From Endomicrobiales bacterium (GTDB lineage Bacteria > Elusimicrobiota > Endomicrobiia > Endomicrobiales > JAFGGC01): a stretch of 56,767 nucleotides of DNA. Made by a program: the position numbers and the translations under genes. The notes below the pieces were generated by a model that saw only the letters and a list, made by a program, of their open reading frames with translations, was not told the DNA's origin and did no database searches. Shown in pieces: positions 24,505-32,834 of this stretch; positions within the stretch are counted from its first letter, which is position 1, and every line of letters starts with the position of its first letter. Location of the stretch: contig JAFGGC010000045.1 of assembly GCA_016930715.1 (NCBI GenBank), forward strand, positions 1-56,767. Direction: 5' to 3'.

Positions 24505-25431
24505 CTAGGCCCTCGGGTGGGCTTTTTCATAGACTTTCTTGAGGCTTTCCGTCGTGACATGGGTGTAAACTTGAGTCGTTGAAAGACTTTTGTGCCCCAG
24601 CATCTCCTGAACGCTCCTAAGATCGCACCCCCTGTCCAGAAGATGCGTCGCGAAAGAGTGCCTCAATGTGTGGGGGCTTACCTTCTTTTTGAAACCTGCA
24701 AGCAAGAACCATTGGTTCAGAGTCTTTCTCGCGCCACGGGACGATATCCGCACGCCCTGCTTGTTCAGAAACAGCGGCTCCGAACCGCCGGTCCGCCTTT
24801 CACTTCTGCCGCGGCCCTTTCTTTTCTTCATATATTCCCTCAAAACAGAAAGGCTCTGGTCGCCGACCGGGATTATGCGCTCCTTACTGCCCTTTCCCCA
24901 CACACGCACCACGGACCCCAGGAAATCGACATCACAGTCATTCAGGCTTATCAGCTCATCTATACGAAGCCCGCCCGAATAAAGGAGTTCAAGCATCGCC
25001 CTGTCGCGCAGCCGCACGTTCGGGATCGCAAAAAGCCTCGTTATTTCTTCCTCCGAAAGGAATACTGGTATCCTCTTTTCCTTTTTCGGGCTCGATAGAT
25101 GAACCATCGGATTAACGTTGACCTTGCGCTCCCGCTCGAGGAATTTATAAAAAGAACGCATTGCCGCTATCTTTCTTATTACCGATGAACGCTTTATTCC
25201 CCTTGATTGAAGTTTCGCGAAATAGTCCCTGATGACGAATTTTTCGCAATCGGCCGCCCCGGTGCCAGGATACTCTTTTTTAAGGAAATCGTCGAACTCC
25301 GTCAGGTCTATTTCGTAGGCTTTAATCGTGTTCGCTGAATAATTGCGTTCGGCCCGCAGGTAGTGCAGGAAACCCGATATGCCTGGATCCCTGCCTTGAA
25401 GCGGTTTCTTATCCGTGCAGTTTTTCGTCAT
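24505..25431 (-). CDS. xerD: Tyrosine recombinase XerC/XerD family
   Basis: 308 residues. N-terminal SAM-like core-binding domain (about 18-105) and C-terminal catalytic domain (about 120-305). Catalytic residues are all visible: R156 (SGGLRIDEL), K183 (GKGSKERIIP), H254 and R257 (HTLRH), H280 (LGHKSLSTT) and nucleophile Y289. Length is typical of XerC/XerD, which resolve chromosome dimers at dif. XerC versus XerD cannot be decided here. The ATG lies 23 bases inside the 3' end of topA. dprA-topA-xer is a conserved order, seen in Bacillus as dprA-topA-trmFO-codV. Confidence 0.92.
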   Translation of the reverse strand: MTKNCTDKKPLQGRDPGISGFLHYLRAERNYSANTIKAYEIDLTEFDDFLKKEYPGTGAADCEKFVIRDYFAKLQSRGIKRSSVIRKIAAMRSFYKFLERERKVNVNPMVHLSSPKKEKRIPVFLSEEEITRLFAIPNVRLRDRAMLELLYSGGLRIDELISLNDCDVDFLGSVVRVWGKGSKERIIPVGDQSLSVLREYMKKRKGRGRSERRTGGSEPLFLNKQGVRISSRGARKTLNQWFLLAGFKKKVSPHTLRHSFATHLLDRGCDLRSVQEMLGHKSLSTTQVYTHVTTESLKKVYEKAHPRA

Positions 25432-27430
25432 ACTTTTTTATGTTCCTGCATTTCGGGAAACCCGAACAGGCGAGAAAAGGGCCGCGCTTGCCCACTCTTT
25501 TGAGCATCGGCCTTCCGCATTTTTCGCATTTTACTTTCGTCACGACCGGATCCGGCCTCACTATTTTATTGCCGTCCTTGTCTATGGAGAAAGTGGTTTT
25601 GCAGTCGGGAAAACCCGAGCACGCCAGGAACTGTCCGCGCCAGCTGTCCCTTATGACCATGTGCTTGCCGCACTTCGGGCATATCTCGCTGGTCTTTTGC
25701 GGTTCGATTTTTTGTTTCTTTATGTTCTTCTCGCCCTCGCGGAGGTCTTCTTCGAAAGGTATGTAGAAATCCTTGAGCACCTTTGTCCATTTCTCTTTTC
25801 CTTCGGCTATCAAATCAAGTTCTTTTTCGATGACGGCGGTGAAAGCCACGTCTATTATGTGCGTGAAATGCTTCTTTAATATGTCGGTCACGATGCAGCC
25901 GAGGCTCGTCGGATAAAACCTTTTCTGTTCAAGCCTTACATAGTTTCTCTGCTTTATGGTGAAAATAATGGGGGCGTAAGTGGAAGGCCTTCCTATCCCG
26001 TTTTCCTCAAGCGCCTTGATCAGGCTGGCCTCGTTGAAACGGGGAGGCGGTTCCGTGAAATGCTGAGAAGGAAGAAGCTCGATAAGCTTGAGTTTTTCTC
26101 CCGCCGAAAGCGCCGGCAGATCAGCGCTTTGTTCCTCCTCGTCGTCCACAAGCGCGTATATTTCAAGGAAACCCTTGAATTTCAGTGTTCTGCCGCTCGC
26201 CCTGAAGCCGTAATTCCTTGCCTTTATGTCGACGGATACCGTGTCGTATACGGCATCGGTCATCTGGCTCGCGACGAACCTTCTCCAAATGAGATCGTAT
26301 AGCTTAAACTCCTCCGGCGTGAGGTATTTCCTTATTTCTTCCGGAACCCTCTTGACGGAAGTGGGATGGATCGCTTCGTGCGCTTCCTGGGCGCCTTTTG
26401 CCTTGCTCTTGTACAAGCGCGGTTTGGCGGGAAGAAACGAATGCCCGTACCTTTTTTCTATGAAAGCGCGCGACTCCTTCTTTGACGCCTCGGACACGTT
26501 CAAAGAGTCCGTGCGCATGTAGGTAATCAAGCCCACCGTTCCTTCGGTTCCCACATTGATGCCTTCATAAAGCTTCTGGGCCACCATCATCGTTTTCGCG
26601 GCTGAAAAACCCAGCCTCCTCGACGCGTCCTGCTGCATCGTCGAGGTCATGTAAGGAGGCATCGGGCTCCTCTTGCGCTCCTTCTGCTCGATGCCTGAAA
26701 CCTCGTAATCCGCGCCTGAAAGGTCTTTGAGTATCGCGTCGGACTGGATCCTGTCCTTGATGTCAAGCTTGTCGTACCTGCTGCCGTCCTTGGAGACGAG
26801 CCCGGCCGAAAAGATTTTCAGCTCTCCGGCGAATTTCTGCAGTCTTGCCTCGACCGTCCAATATTCCTGAGGCTTGAAATTCTTTATCTCCTCTTCCCTG
26901 TCGCATATCAGACGCACCGCGACGGACTGTACTCTGCCGGCCGAAAGACCCGACTTTACCTTCCTCCACAACAGAGGTGAAAGCCTGTAGCCCACCAGCC
27001 TGTCAAGAATGCGTCTTGCCTGCTGGCTGTTCACGAGGTACGGGTCTATCGTCCGCGGATGCTTTACCGCTTCGTGCAACGCTTCAGAAGTTATCTCGTG
27101 GAAAGTTATCCTTTTCGCCTTGTCCTCGGGTACGCCCAGGGCTTCTTTTAGATGCCAGGCAATCGCCTCTCCTTCCCTGTCGTAATCGGTGGCAAGAAAA
27201 ACCTTGCTCGCCTTCTTGCTCAGCTTTTTGAGCTCCGGTATGATCTTTTTGGCCCTAGTAACGAGCACGTATTTCGGCTCAAAACCGTTCTCGATTTCCA
27301 CGCCGATCTTGCTCTTCGGCAGATCCCTTATGTGGCCGTATGAGCTTTTAACCGTGAAATCCGCACCCAGGAACTTCGCTATTGTTTTTTCCTTTGCCGG
27401 CGATTCGACTATCATCAGGTATTTTGACAT
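25409..27430 (-). CDS. topA: DNA topoisomerase I
   Basis: 673 residues. Type IA topoisomerase relaxing negative supercoils. TOPRIM domain at the N-terminus (IVESPAKEKTIAKFLG; ATDYDREGEAIAWHL), active-site Tyr304 in GLITYMRTDSLNVS, then the gate domains. Two C4 zinc-ribbon repeats close the protein (CPKCGKHMVIRDSWRGQF and CEKCGRPMLKR, each with FLACSGFPxC). Two ribbons rather than three or four gives a somewhat short C-terminus. It sits between dprA and xer. Confidence 0.96.
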   Translation of the reverse strand: MSKYLMIVESPAKEKTIAKFLGADFTVKSSYGHIRDLPKSKIGVEIENGFEPKYVLVTRAKKIIPELKKLSKKASKVFLATDYDREGEAIAWHLKEALGVPEDKAKRITFHEITSEALHEAVKHPRTIDPYLVNSQQARRILDRLVGYRLSPLLWRKVKSGLSAGRVQSVAVRLICDREEEIKNFKPQEYWTVEARLQKFAGELKIFSAGLVSKDGSRYDKLDIKDRIQSDAILKDLSGADYEVSGIEQKERKRSPMPPYMTSTMQQDASRRLGFSAAKTMMVAQKLYEGINVGTEGTVGLITYMRTDSLNVSEASKKESRAFIEKRYGHSFLPAKPRLYKSKAKGAQEAHEAIHPTSVKRVPEEIRKYLTPEEFKLYDLIWRRFVASQMTDAVYDTVSVDIKARNYGFRASGRTLKFKGFLEIYALVDDEEEQSADLPALSAGEKLKLIELLPSQHFTEPPPRFNEASLIKALEENGIGRPSTYAPIIFTIKQRNYVRLEQKRFYPTSLGCIVTDILKKHFTHIIDVAFTAVIEKELDLIAEGKEKWTKVLKDFYIPFEEDLREGEKNIKKQKIEPQKTSEICPKCGKHMVIRDSWRGQFLACSGFPDCKTTFSIDKDGNKIVRPDPVVTKVKCEKCGRPMLKRVGKRGPFLACSGFPKCRNIKKYDEKLHG

Positions 27431-27442
27431 TTTTGCTCCAAT

Positions 27443-28558
27443 CTAATATATCTTAACGTAAATCCTGCCCGGGAGACACCTTACCGCGCCCTTCATTTCA
27501 AGGTTCATAAGACAAGCGCAAAGCCTGGATGCGTCGAAATTCGTCTTGACACCCAGCAGATCAATGGAAAGCCCGCCGGGTTCGGATTCAAGCGCCGAAA
27601 TTATCCGCTGTTCTTCCCGCGAAATGCGTTTTCCTGCGACGTCCGGTTCCCCGGCTTTTTTCGGAGTATTTTTCAGGCCCGAAAAAATCCTTAACTCGTC
27701 GATGATGTCGCCGGCTGACTCGGCTGCGTGCGCACCGCTTTTTATCAGGTAATTCGGGCCGTTCGAAAATTTCGAGAACACGGGCCCGGGAACGGCGAAG
27801 ACGTCTTTGCCCTGTTCTGCGGCATACTTCGCCGTTATCATAGCGCCGCTCTTGATGTCGGCTTCAACGACCGCGGTGCCCAGCGAAAACCCGGATATTA
27901 TCCTGTTTCTCCTGGGAAAGTTCATCCTATCGGGCCGGGTGCTCATGGGGAACTCGCTTATAAGTGCGCCGTTCTTGGCTATTTTTTCTTCAAGCTTCCT
28001 GTTTTCCGGAGGATAATGCACTCCGAGCCCGTTGCCGAGCACGGCAATCGTCCGGCCGCCCGCGGCCAGTGTGGATACGTGCACCTCGGAATCTATCCCT
28101 CTTGCAAGACCCGAAACCGTCGTTATGCCTTCTCGCGCAAGCCCTTTTGATATGAAGGCCGCGGCGGACCTTCCGTAGGGGGTGGGCGTCCTCGTGCCAA
28201 CCACGGAAACGCTGAAATCGTCGTCTCGGTCAAGATCTCCCCTTACGTATAAAACCGGGGGGTAATCCGGAAGTTCGAGAAGGTTCTTCGGGTAATCCCC
28301 GCTTCTATGCGTTATTATCCTGACCCCGGCGCGGTCCGCCTCTTCCATCTCTTTGTCCACGTCGACAGCCGCCGCTTGAGAACGGATTTTTTTTGCCAGT
28401 CTCCCGCTCAGTCCTTCGACGAGAGCGAGCTCCTCTTCCGGCGCGTCCAGCGCGCCGGCAGGAGAACCGAAACGCTTCACGAGCGACTGGTACCGCCTCG
28501 GGCCCATTTCATCGATCAGAAGCAGTTTTATGATGGCCTTTTGTTCGGAATCGCACAT
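27443..28558 (-). CDS. dprA: DNA-processing protein DprA
   Basis: 371 residues. DprA loads RecA onto single-stranded DNA taken up during transformation. SAM-like N-terminus (about 10-75), extended Rossmann fold (about 85-290) with SVVGTRTPTPYGR, TTVSGLARGIDSEVH, IAVLGNGLGVHYPPEN and FPRRNRIISG, then a winged-helix tail (about 310-371). It starts directly after the terminator of the envelope operon and runs into topA with a 12-base gap. Confidence 0.94.
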   Translation of the reverse strand: MCDSEQKAIIKLLLIDEMGPRRYQSLVKRFGSPAGALDAPEEELALVEGLSGRLAKKIRSQAAAVDVDKEMEEADRAGVRIITHRSGDYPKNLLELPDYPPVLYVRGDLDRDDDFSVSVVGTRTPTPYGRSAAAFISKGLAREGITTVSGLARGIDSEVHVSTLAAGGRTIAVLGNGLGVHYPPENRKLEEKIAKNGALISEFPMSTRPDRMNFPRRNRIISGFSLGTAVVEADIKSGAMITAKYAAEQGKDVFAVPGPVFSKFSNGPNYLIKSGAHAAESAGDIIDELRIFSGLKNTPKKAGEPDVAGKRISREEQRIISALESEPGGLSIDLLGVKTNFDASRLCACLMNLEMKGAVRCLPGRIYVKIY

Positions 28559-28572
28559 TGTCCAAACCGACT

Positions 28573-28614
28573 AAAAACCCAAGCTCTAAACCGTCTGGGG
28601 GGGTTAGACTTGGG
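28573..28614 (-). terminator. Rho-independent terminator after the NlpC/P60 gene
   Basis: Minus-strand hairpin pairing CCCAAG and TCTAA segments (28614-28604) with their complements (28578-28592), one bulge, followed by a run of five T. It separates the LysM/NlpC operon from dprA. Confidence 0.7.
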
Positions 28615-28640
28615 CGTTATCTGCCATATTCGTTATTATT

Positions 28641-29450
28641 TCAATCTTCCAATACTCTGCGCGCTCCTGAATAATGTTTCACGAAATATCTTTCGCTCAT
28701 TTTTGAAATCGTAACCCTTTTGGCGTTCACGGTCGCGTGAATGAACTCTCCGTTGCCAAGATAAATTCCGACGTGGTTTATCTTCCTGTATAATTGTCTT
28801 TTTTGGGCTTTGTTCCTCTTCGAATAATATCTTTTATGGAAAAAAACAAGGTCTCCCGTCTTTAGTTCGCCCTTTTCTATTTTTTTCCCTACCTTGAACT
28901 GCAGCCCGGAAGTGCGCGGAAGCTCTATGCCCAGTTCCCTGAATATTGTCTGGCAGAAATACGAGCAGTCTATGCCCTTGCCGATCCTCGTGCCGCCGTA
29001 CTTGTAAGGCTGTCCGAAAAGGCCAAGCGCGAGCGAAATGATCCTTTTGGCTCTCGGGTCCGCGTAATCCTCGCCGGCGCTCTCGTTTACCTCCCTGCCG
29101 GATTCCGTGCCGTCATAGGAAAACTGGTATTGATCAAAGGCCTCTTCTTCCCGGATCCTCGCCACTATTCTTTCTTCGCTTTTCAGCTTATCCGCTATTG
29201 CCTGGGCCCTGTCCAGGGTCTCGTAATTTCCCATTCTCACTTCGCAGTTCTCTCCGTAGAGGAGATACACGGGATACCCTCTTTCCGAAAGGTCCCGGTG
29301 CAGATACTCGGCCTGTTGCTTCGGATACTCTCCGAGACAAAGCACGTACGCGGCTTCGGCGGCGGCCGAAAACACCGCCAGCGAGATTAAAACCTGAATG
29401 AACATTGCCGTTAATAGCCGTGCTTTATGAAATTTATTCTTTTCTTGCAA
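28641..29450 (-). CDS. Secreted SPOR - NlpC/P60 endopeptidase
   Basis: 269 residues, starting at TTG 29450 with AAGGTGG upstream. Signal peptide (about 1-33), a SPOR-like peptidoglycan-binding segment (about 34-102) and a C-terminal NlpC/P60 domain (about 135-265). Catalytic Cys162 (GIDCSYFCQ) and His226 (INHVGIYLG), with His238 as the probable third residue. Such enzymes cut gamma-D-glutamyl-diaminopimelate bonds in wall peptides. It overlaps the preceding TPR gene by 40 bases, so translation is coupled. Third gene of an envelope operon with its own promoter and terminator. Confidence 0.88.
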   Translation of the reverse strand: MQEKNKFHKARLLTAMFIQVLISLAVFSAAAEAAYVLCLGEYPKQQAEYLHRDLSERGYPVYLLYGENCEVRMGNYETLDRAQAIADKLKSEERIVARIREEEAFDQYQFSYDGTESGREVNESAGEDYADPRAKRIISLALGLFGQPYKYGGTRIGKGIDCSYFCQTIFRELGIELPRTSGLQFKVGKKIEKGELKTGDLVFFHKRYYSKRNKAQKRQLYRKINHVGIYLGNGEFIHATVNAKRVTISKMSERYFVKHYSGARRVLED

Positions 29451-29809
29451 AGCTCCACCTTCGGATGCCCCGGATACTTTTCAATGAATTTTTCGCATTC
29501 TTCCATTACTACGCTTCTTTTGTTATCCTCAAAGTAAATTGTTATCATATTCGACCACGCCATGGGAGCGTAGTTCATTTTTTCGTAGTTGTCTTTGACT
29601 CTTTCGTAGCGGTACAGAGCCGATTCCTTTCTGCCTGATAAATCAAGAAGTATCGCCCAATAATACTCCACCGCAGAGTTCAGTCTTGGATTAGGATGAG
29701 CGTCGAGGAATCTCTCCAGTTTTCCGCTTCTTACAAAATCGACGGAAAAAAACATCATACCCGCCAAAACCGCAATGACAATCAGGATATCGCGAACACT
29801 TTTATTCAC
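29411..29809 (-). CDS. Membrane-anchored TPR-like protein
   Basis: 132 residues. A single N-terminal membrane helix (about 8-26) anchors an external helical region (about 45-130) with TPR-like spacing, including WAILLDLSGRKESALYRYERV and a second unit ending KYPGHPKVELCKKRI. It begins eight bases inside the LysM gene and runs 40 bases into the NlpC gene, so all three are cotranslated. Likely a scaffold for wall or outer-membrane work; partner unknown. Confidence 0.72.
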   Translation of the reverse strand: MNKSVRDILIVIAVLAGMMFFSVDFVRSGKLERFLDAHPNPRLNSAVEYYWAILLDLSGRKESALYRYERVKDNYEKMNYAPMAWSNMITIYFEDNKRSVVMEECEKFIEKYPGHPKVELCKKRINFIKHGY

Positions 29810-30701
29810 CGACTACCTTCAGCAGGTCTCCGGTCTGTATCGGCTCATATGACATTGTAACCTTGGCGGTCGATATATTGTCGCCTTCTCCGGTTATCTG
29901 AATTTTGCCCACTCTTATAATCTCGTATCCTACCACGTCATTCGACTTCATTTTCCTGCCCTTTCTTAAGACCACGCACTCGGCGCCCTTCGAGATTTTA
30001 TCCTTCCCAAGATCAACGTACACGGTGTCGCCGGCGGATATCATCAGTTTTCTTTCCTTGCTTCCCATTATCGTGCCGTCGGGCGACCAGCCCCTCGAAA
30101 CAAATTTGCTTTCCCAGTTGAAATACTGCTTCATGAGTTTTGCTTCGTCTACTTCGGGCCGCTCTTCGGCGGGAGCTTCAACGACAGGCTCTTCTTCGAT
30201 TATCTCGGCGGGCAGCTCCTCCTCGGCGGTTATTTCTTCCGCCACTTCCTCCGGTTCTGGTTCCGCGGCCGGTTCCTCTTCCATCGCAGGAACGCCGGGC
30301 AAAACCATTTCTTCGACAGGCTCCGCGGCAGTTTCCCGGGCGGGTTCCTTTTCGCCCATCTCGACAACTACGGCCTCAAGCGTTTTCTTGTCCGGCAGAT
30401 CCAGCAGCTGTTCCGGAAGTATTAAGTCAGGGTCGTCGATCTGGGCTTTATTGACCTGCCAGAGCTTCGGCCACAGCCATGCGTTGCCGTAGTGCCTGCC
30501 GGTTATATCCCATAGAGTATCGCCTTTCAATATTGAGTATGACGTGGCGGAGGCAACGATATCTTCCTGGACTGCCGGCGCTTCCTCTTGGGCGACCGGC
30601 GCTTCCTCTTGGGCGACCGGCGCTTCTTTCTGCTCTTCCTGGGCATTGACCGAGAAAACGGCAACCGAAATCAGCAATGTAACCGCGAAAAATCTCCGCA
30701 T
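29802..30701 (-). CDS. Secreted LysM-domain protein
   Basis: 299 residues. Signal peptide (about 1-20, cut after VNA), a short acidic Pro/Ala-rich repeat (QEEAPVA units, about 25-45), then LysM (about 53-100, YSILKGDTLWDITGRHYGNAWLWPKLWQVN), which binds glycan strands. A long Glu/Pro/Ala-rich linker (about 115-185) leads to a beta-rich C-terminal domain (about 190-299). The ribosome site AAGGAGG is strong. Leads the envelope operon LysM-TPR-NlpC and is headed by a good promoter. Confidence 0.85.
   Translation of the reverse strand: MRRFFAVTLLISVAVFSVNAQEEQKEAPVAQEEAPVAQEEAPAVQEDIVASATSYSILKGDTLWDITGRHYGNAWLWPKLWQVNKAQIDDPDLILPEQLLDLPDKKTLEAVVVEMGEKEPARETAAEPVEEMVLPGVPAMEEEPAAEPEPEEVAEEITAEEELPAEIIEEEPVVEAPAEERPEVDEAKLMKQYFNWESKFVSRGWSPDGTIMGSKERKLMISAGDTVYVDLGKDKISKGAECVVLRKGRKMKSNDVVGYEIIRVGKIQITGEGDNISTAKVTMSYEPIQTGDLLKVVGE
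30581..30622. repeat. Two tandem 21-bp units in the LysM gene
   Basis: Units 30581-30601 and 30602-30622 are identical and encode EEAPVAQ-type heptads in frame, with a partial third unit beside them. Copy number could vary by slippage without breaking the frame. Confidence 0.75.
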
Positions 30702-30766
30702 TTTTAAGTCCTCCTTGACAAAATCATTATATTATCAACCTAAATCGTGAAACGCTTTTTGAATTA

Positions 30767-30795
30767 ATTTTAGACTATTATTGCTGCTTTGTCAA
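30767..30795 (-). promoter_or_regulatory. Predicted promoter for the LysM-TPR-NlpC operon
   Basis: On the minus strand TTGACA at 30795-30790, 17 bases, TAAAAT at 30772-30767. It gives a leader of about 60 bases ending in AAGGAGG. Confidence 0.6.
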
Positions 30796-30807
30796 TAAAT
30801 TATTTTT

Positions 30808-32337
30808 TCAGGCCAGGTACGCGTCCATCCTCCTGTACTGGGCCGCCTCGGCCACGTGCTCCCGCTCTATTTCCTCTTTTCGGGCAAGATCCGCTATAGT
30901 CCTCGCGACTTTCAGTATCCTGTCGTAGGCCCGGGCCGAAAGCCTCAGCCTTTCAATAACGGCGATCAGGAAATCCTTGCTTTCTTTGTCCAGGGCGCAG
31001 TATTTTCTGATATGTCTGGTCCCCATTCGCGAATTACAGTAGATTTTGTCGCCTTCCAAACGTTCCTTTTGCCTCTGCCGCGCCATAACGACTCTTTTCC
31101 TTATGTCGCTTGACGGCTCCGCCTCCCCGAAATCCCGGGCAAGCTCCGTTATCTTGAGCGAAGGCACCTCGACATGGATGTCTATCCTGTCCATGAGCGG
31201 GCCGGATATCCTTGAAACGTATTTCCTTATCTTGTAAGGCCCGCACAGGCACTCGCGCTCGGGATGGCCGAAATTCCCGCAGGGGCACGGGTTCATAGCG
31301 CCTATGAACATGAACGACGCGGGATAAGCGACCGATCCTTTGGCGCGCGACACAGTCACCACCCTGTCCTCAAGCGGCTGCCTCAGGACTTCCAGTACGT
31401 CCCTGTGAAACTCAGGAAGTTCGTCCAGAAAGAGTACCCCGTTGTGCGCGAGGCTCACGTCGCCGGGCCTGGGGTACGTTCCGCCGCCTATAAGAGCTAT
31501 ATCAGAAACGGTGTGGTGCGGCGCCCGGAAGGGCCTTTTCTTTATCAAACCTTGACCGGGGGATACCAGGCCGACGACTGAATGTATCTTGGTAGTTTCG
31601 AGCGACTCCTCAAAATGGAGGTCTGGAAGTATCGTGGGAAGCCTTCTGGCGAGCATGCTCTTGCCGGAACCGGGCGGCCCGACCATAAGTACATTATGGC
31701 CTCCGGCGGCCGCTATCTCAAGCGCTCTTTTGACGAACTGCTGCCCTTTGACTTCCGAAAAATCAACGTCGTATTCCTCTTTTTCGCGGCCGCAGGCCTC
31801 ATAGCCTCCGGAAAACGGTTTTATTTCCTTTTTTCCGCACAAAAAATCAGAGACGTCTTTTAATTTCTCTACGGGATAAACATCAATATCCCCGGCGACC
31901 ATTGCCTCGCCGAGGTTCGCTTTCGGTACCATTACCTTGCGTATTCCACTGTCTTTAAGGCTTAAGACTATGGGGAGCACGCCCTTGACGGGGCGCACCG
32001 CGCCGTCAAGCGCCAGCTCACCTATGAAGCAGAAACCGTCGGGCTCGGCGTCTATCAGTTTTCTCGCGCGCAGAACCCCCACGGCTATCGCAAGATCGAA
32101 CGACGCGCCCTCTTTCTTGATGTCGGCTGGTGCGAGGTTTACGGTGACCCTCTTGGAAGGAAAATCAAAACCGGAGTTTCTCACGGCCGCGACTACCCTG
32201 TCCTTCGACTCCTTCACGGCCGCATCGGGCAAACCGACGATCGAAAACGACGGCAAACCCGCCGCTATGTCCACCTCAACTGTTACCGGATAAGCGTCCA
32301 CCCCGACAACTGCGGAAGAATTTATTTTTGCAAGCAT
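30808..32337 (-). CDS. comM: ComM/YifB-family Mg-chelatase-like AAA+ helicase
   Basis: 509 residues from ATG 32337, which begins the family N-terminus MLAKINSSAVVGVDAYPVTVEV; the frame is open upstream into the response regulator but not homologous there. ComM is a hexameric branch-migration helicase promoting integration of transformed DNA. LON-like N-domain (about 5-170), Mg-chelatase AAA+ domain with Walker A GPPGSGKS at 220-227 and GGHNVLMV before it, Walker B-type VLFLDELPEF, a CPCG...CxCG cysteine insert and a C-terminal helical lid. 20 bases downstream of a response regulator gene. Confidence 0.93.
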   Translation of the reverse strand: MLAKINSSAVVGVDAYPVTVEVDIAAGLPSFSIVGLPDAAVKESKDRVVAAVRNSGFDFPSKRVTVNLAPADIKKEGASFDLAIAVGVLRARKLIDAEPDGFCFIGELALDGAVRPVKGVLPIVLSLKDSGIRKVMVPKANLGEAMVAGDIDVYPVEKLKDVSDFLCGKKEIKPFSGGYEACGREKEEYDVDFSEVKGQQFVKRALEIAAAGGHNVLMVGPPGSGKSMLARRLPTILPDLHFEESLETTKIHSVVGLVSPGQGLIKKRPFRAPHHTVSDIALIGGGTYPRPGDVSLAHNGVLFLDELPEFHRDVLEVLRQPLEDRVVTVSRAKGSVAYPASFMFIGAMNPCPCGNFGHPERECLCGPYKIRKYVSRISGPLMDRIDIHVEVPSLKITELARDFGEAEPSSDIRKRVVMARQRQKERLEGDKIYCNSRMGTRHIRKYCALDKESKDFLIAVIERLRLSARAYDRILKVARTIADLARKEEIEREHVAEAAQYRRMDAYLA

Positions 32338-32357
32338 TACCGTGAAACCAGCGCCCC

Positions 32358-32711
32358 CTAACCCAGGCCGTTCAAAAGTTTTATGACATCTTCTATGAAT
32401 ATCGGTTTGGTCAGAAACCCGGCCGCGCCGAGCTCGTTCGCCTTTTCGTTCGTGAAAAGATTGTCGCAACCCGTTATGAAAAACACCTTCGCTTCGGGAT
32501 CAAATTCCTTGATGTAACGGAACACGTCCTCTCCGTCAATCCCCGGAAGCAGTATGTCCAGAAACACGAAATCCGGCTTGTTTTCCTTGTAAAGCTTCAG
32601 GCCCTCCTCGCCCGTGGAAGCGGTCAAGACCCTGAAACCCCTTTTTTCTATCACCTTGCCAAGATGATCCCTCGTGAATATCTCGTCGTCAATCACAAGT
32701 ATCGTCTTCAC
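32358..32711 (-). CDS. Single-domain response regulator
   Basis: 117 residues, receiver only. DDE near residues 8-10, phospho-acceptor in VFLDILLPG (about residue 52), T/G switch in FFITGCDN (about 80) and Lys in LTKPIF (about 103). No DNA-binding output. It precedes comM on the same strand with a 20-base gap, so it may respond to the same conditions; a direct link to competence is inference. Confidence 0.87.
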   Translation of the reverse strand: MKTILVIDDEIFTRDHLGKVIEKRGFRVLTASTGEEGLKLYKENKPDFVFLDILLPGIDGEDVFRYIKEFDPEAKVFFITGCDNLFTNEKANELGAAGFLTKPIFIEDVIKLLNGLG

Positions 32712-32834
32712 CCGAATATACCCCTCAACAACATCTCCAAATCAACGTTGATGCGTTTGTATCGGCAGATTTCATGAGACGCTCTTCCAGCTTCCGGGCA
32801 ACACGGCGCCTGCCCGCCGCAGAGACGGGCCATT

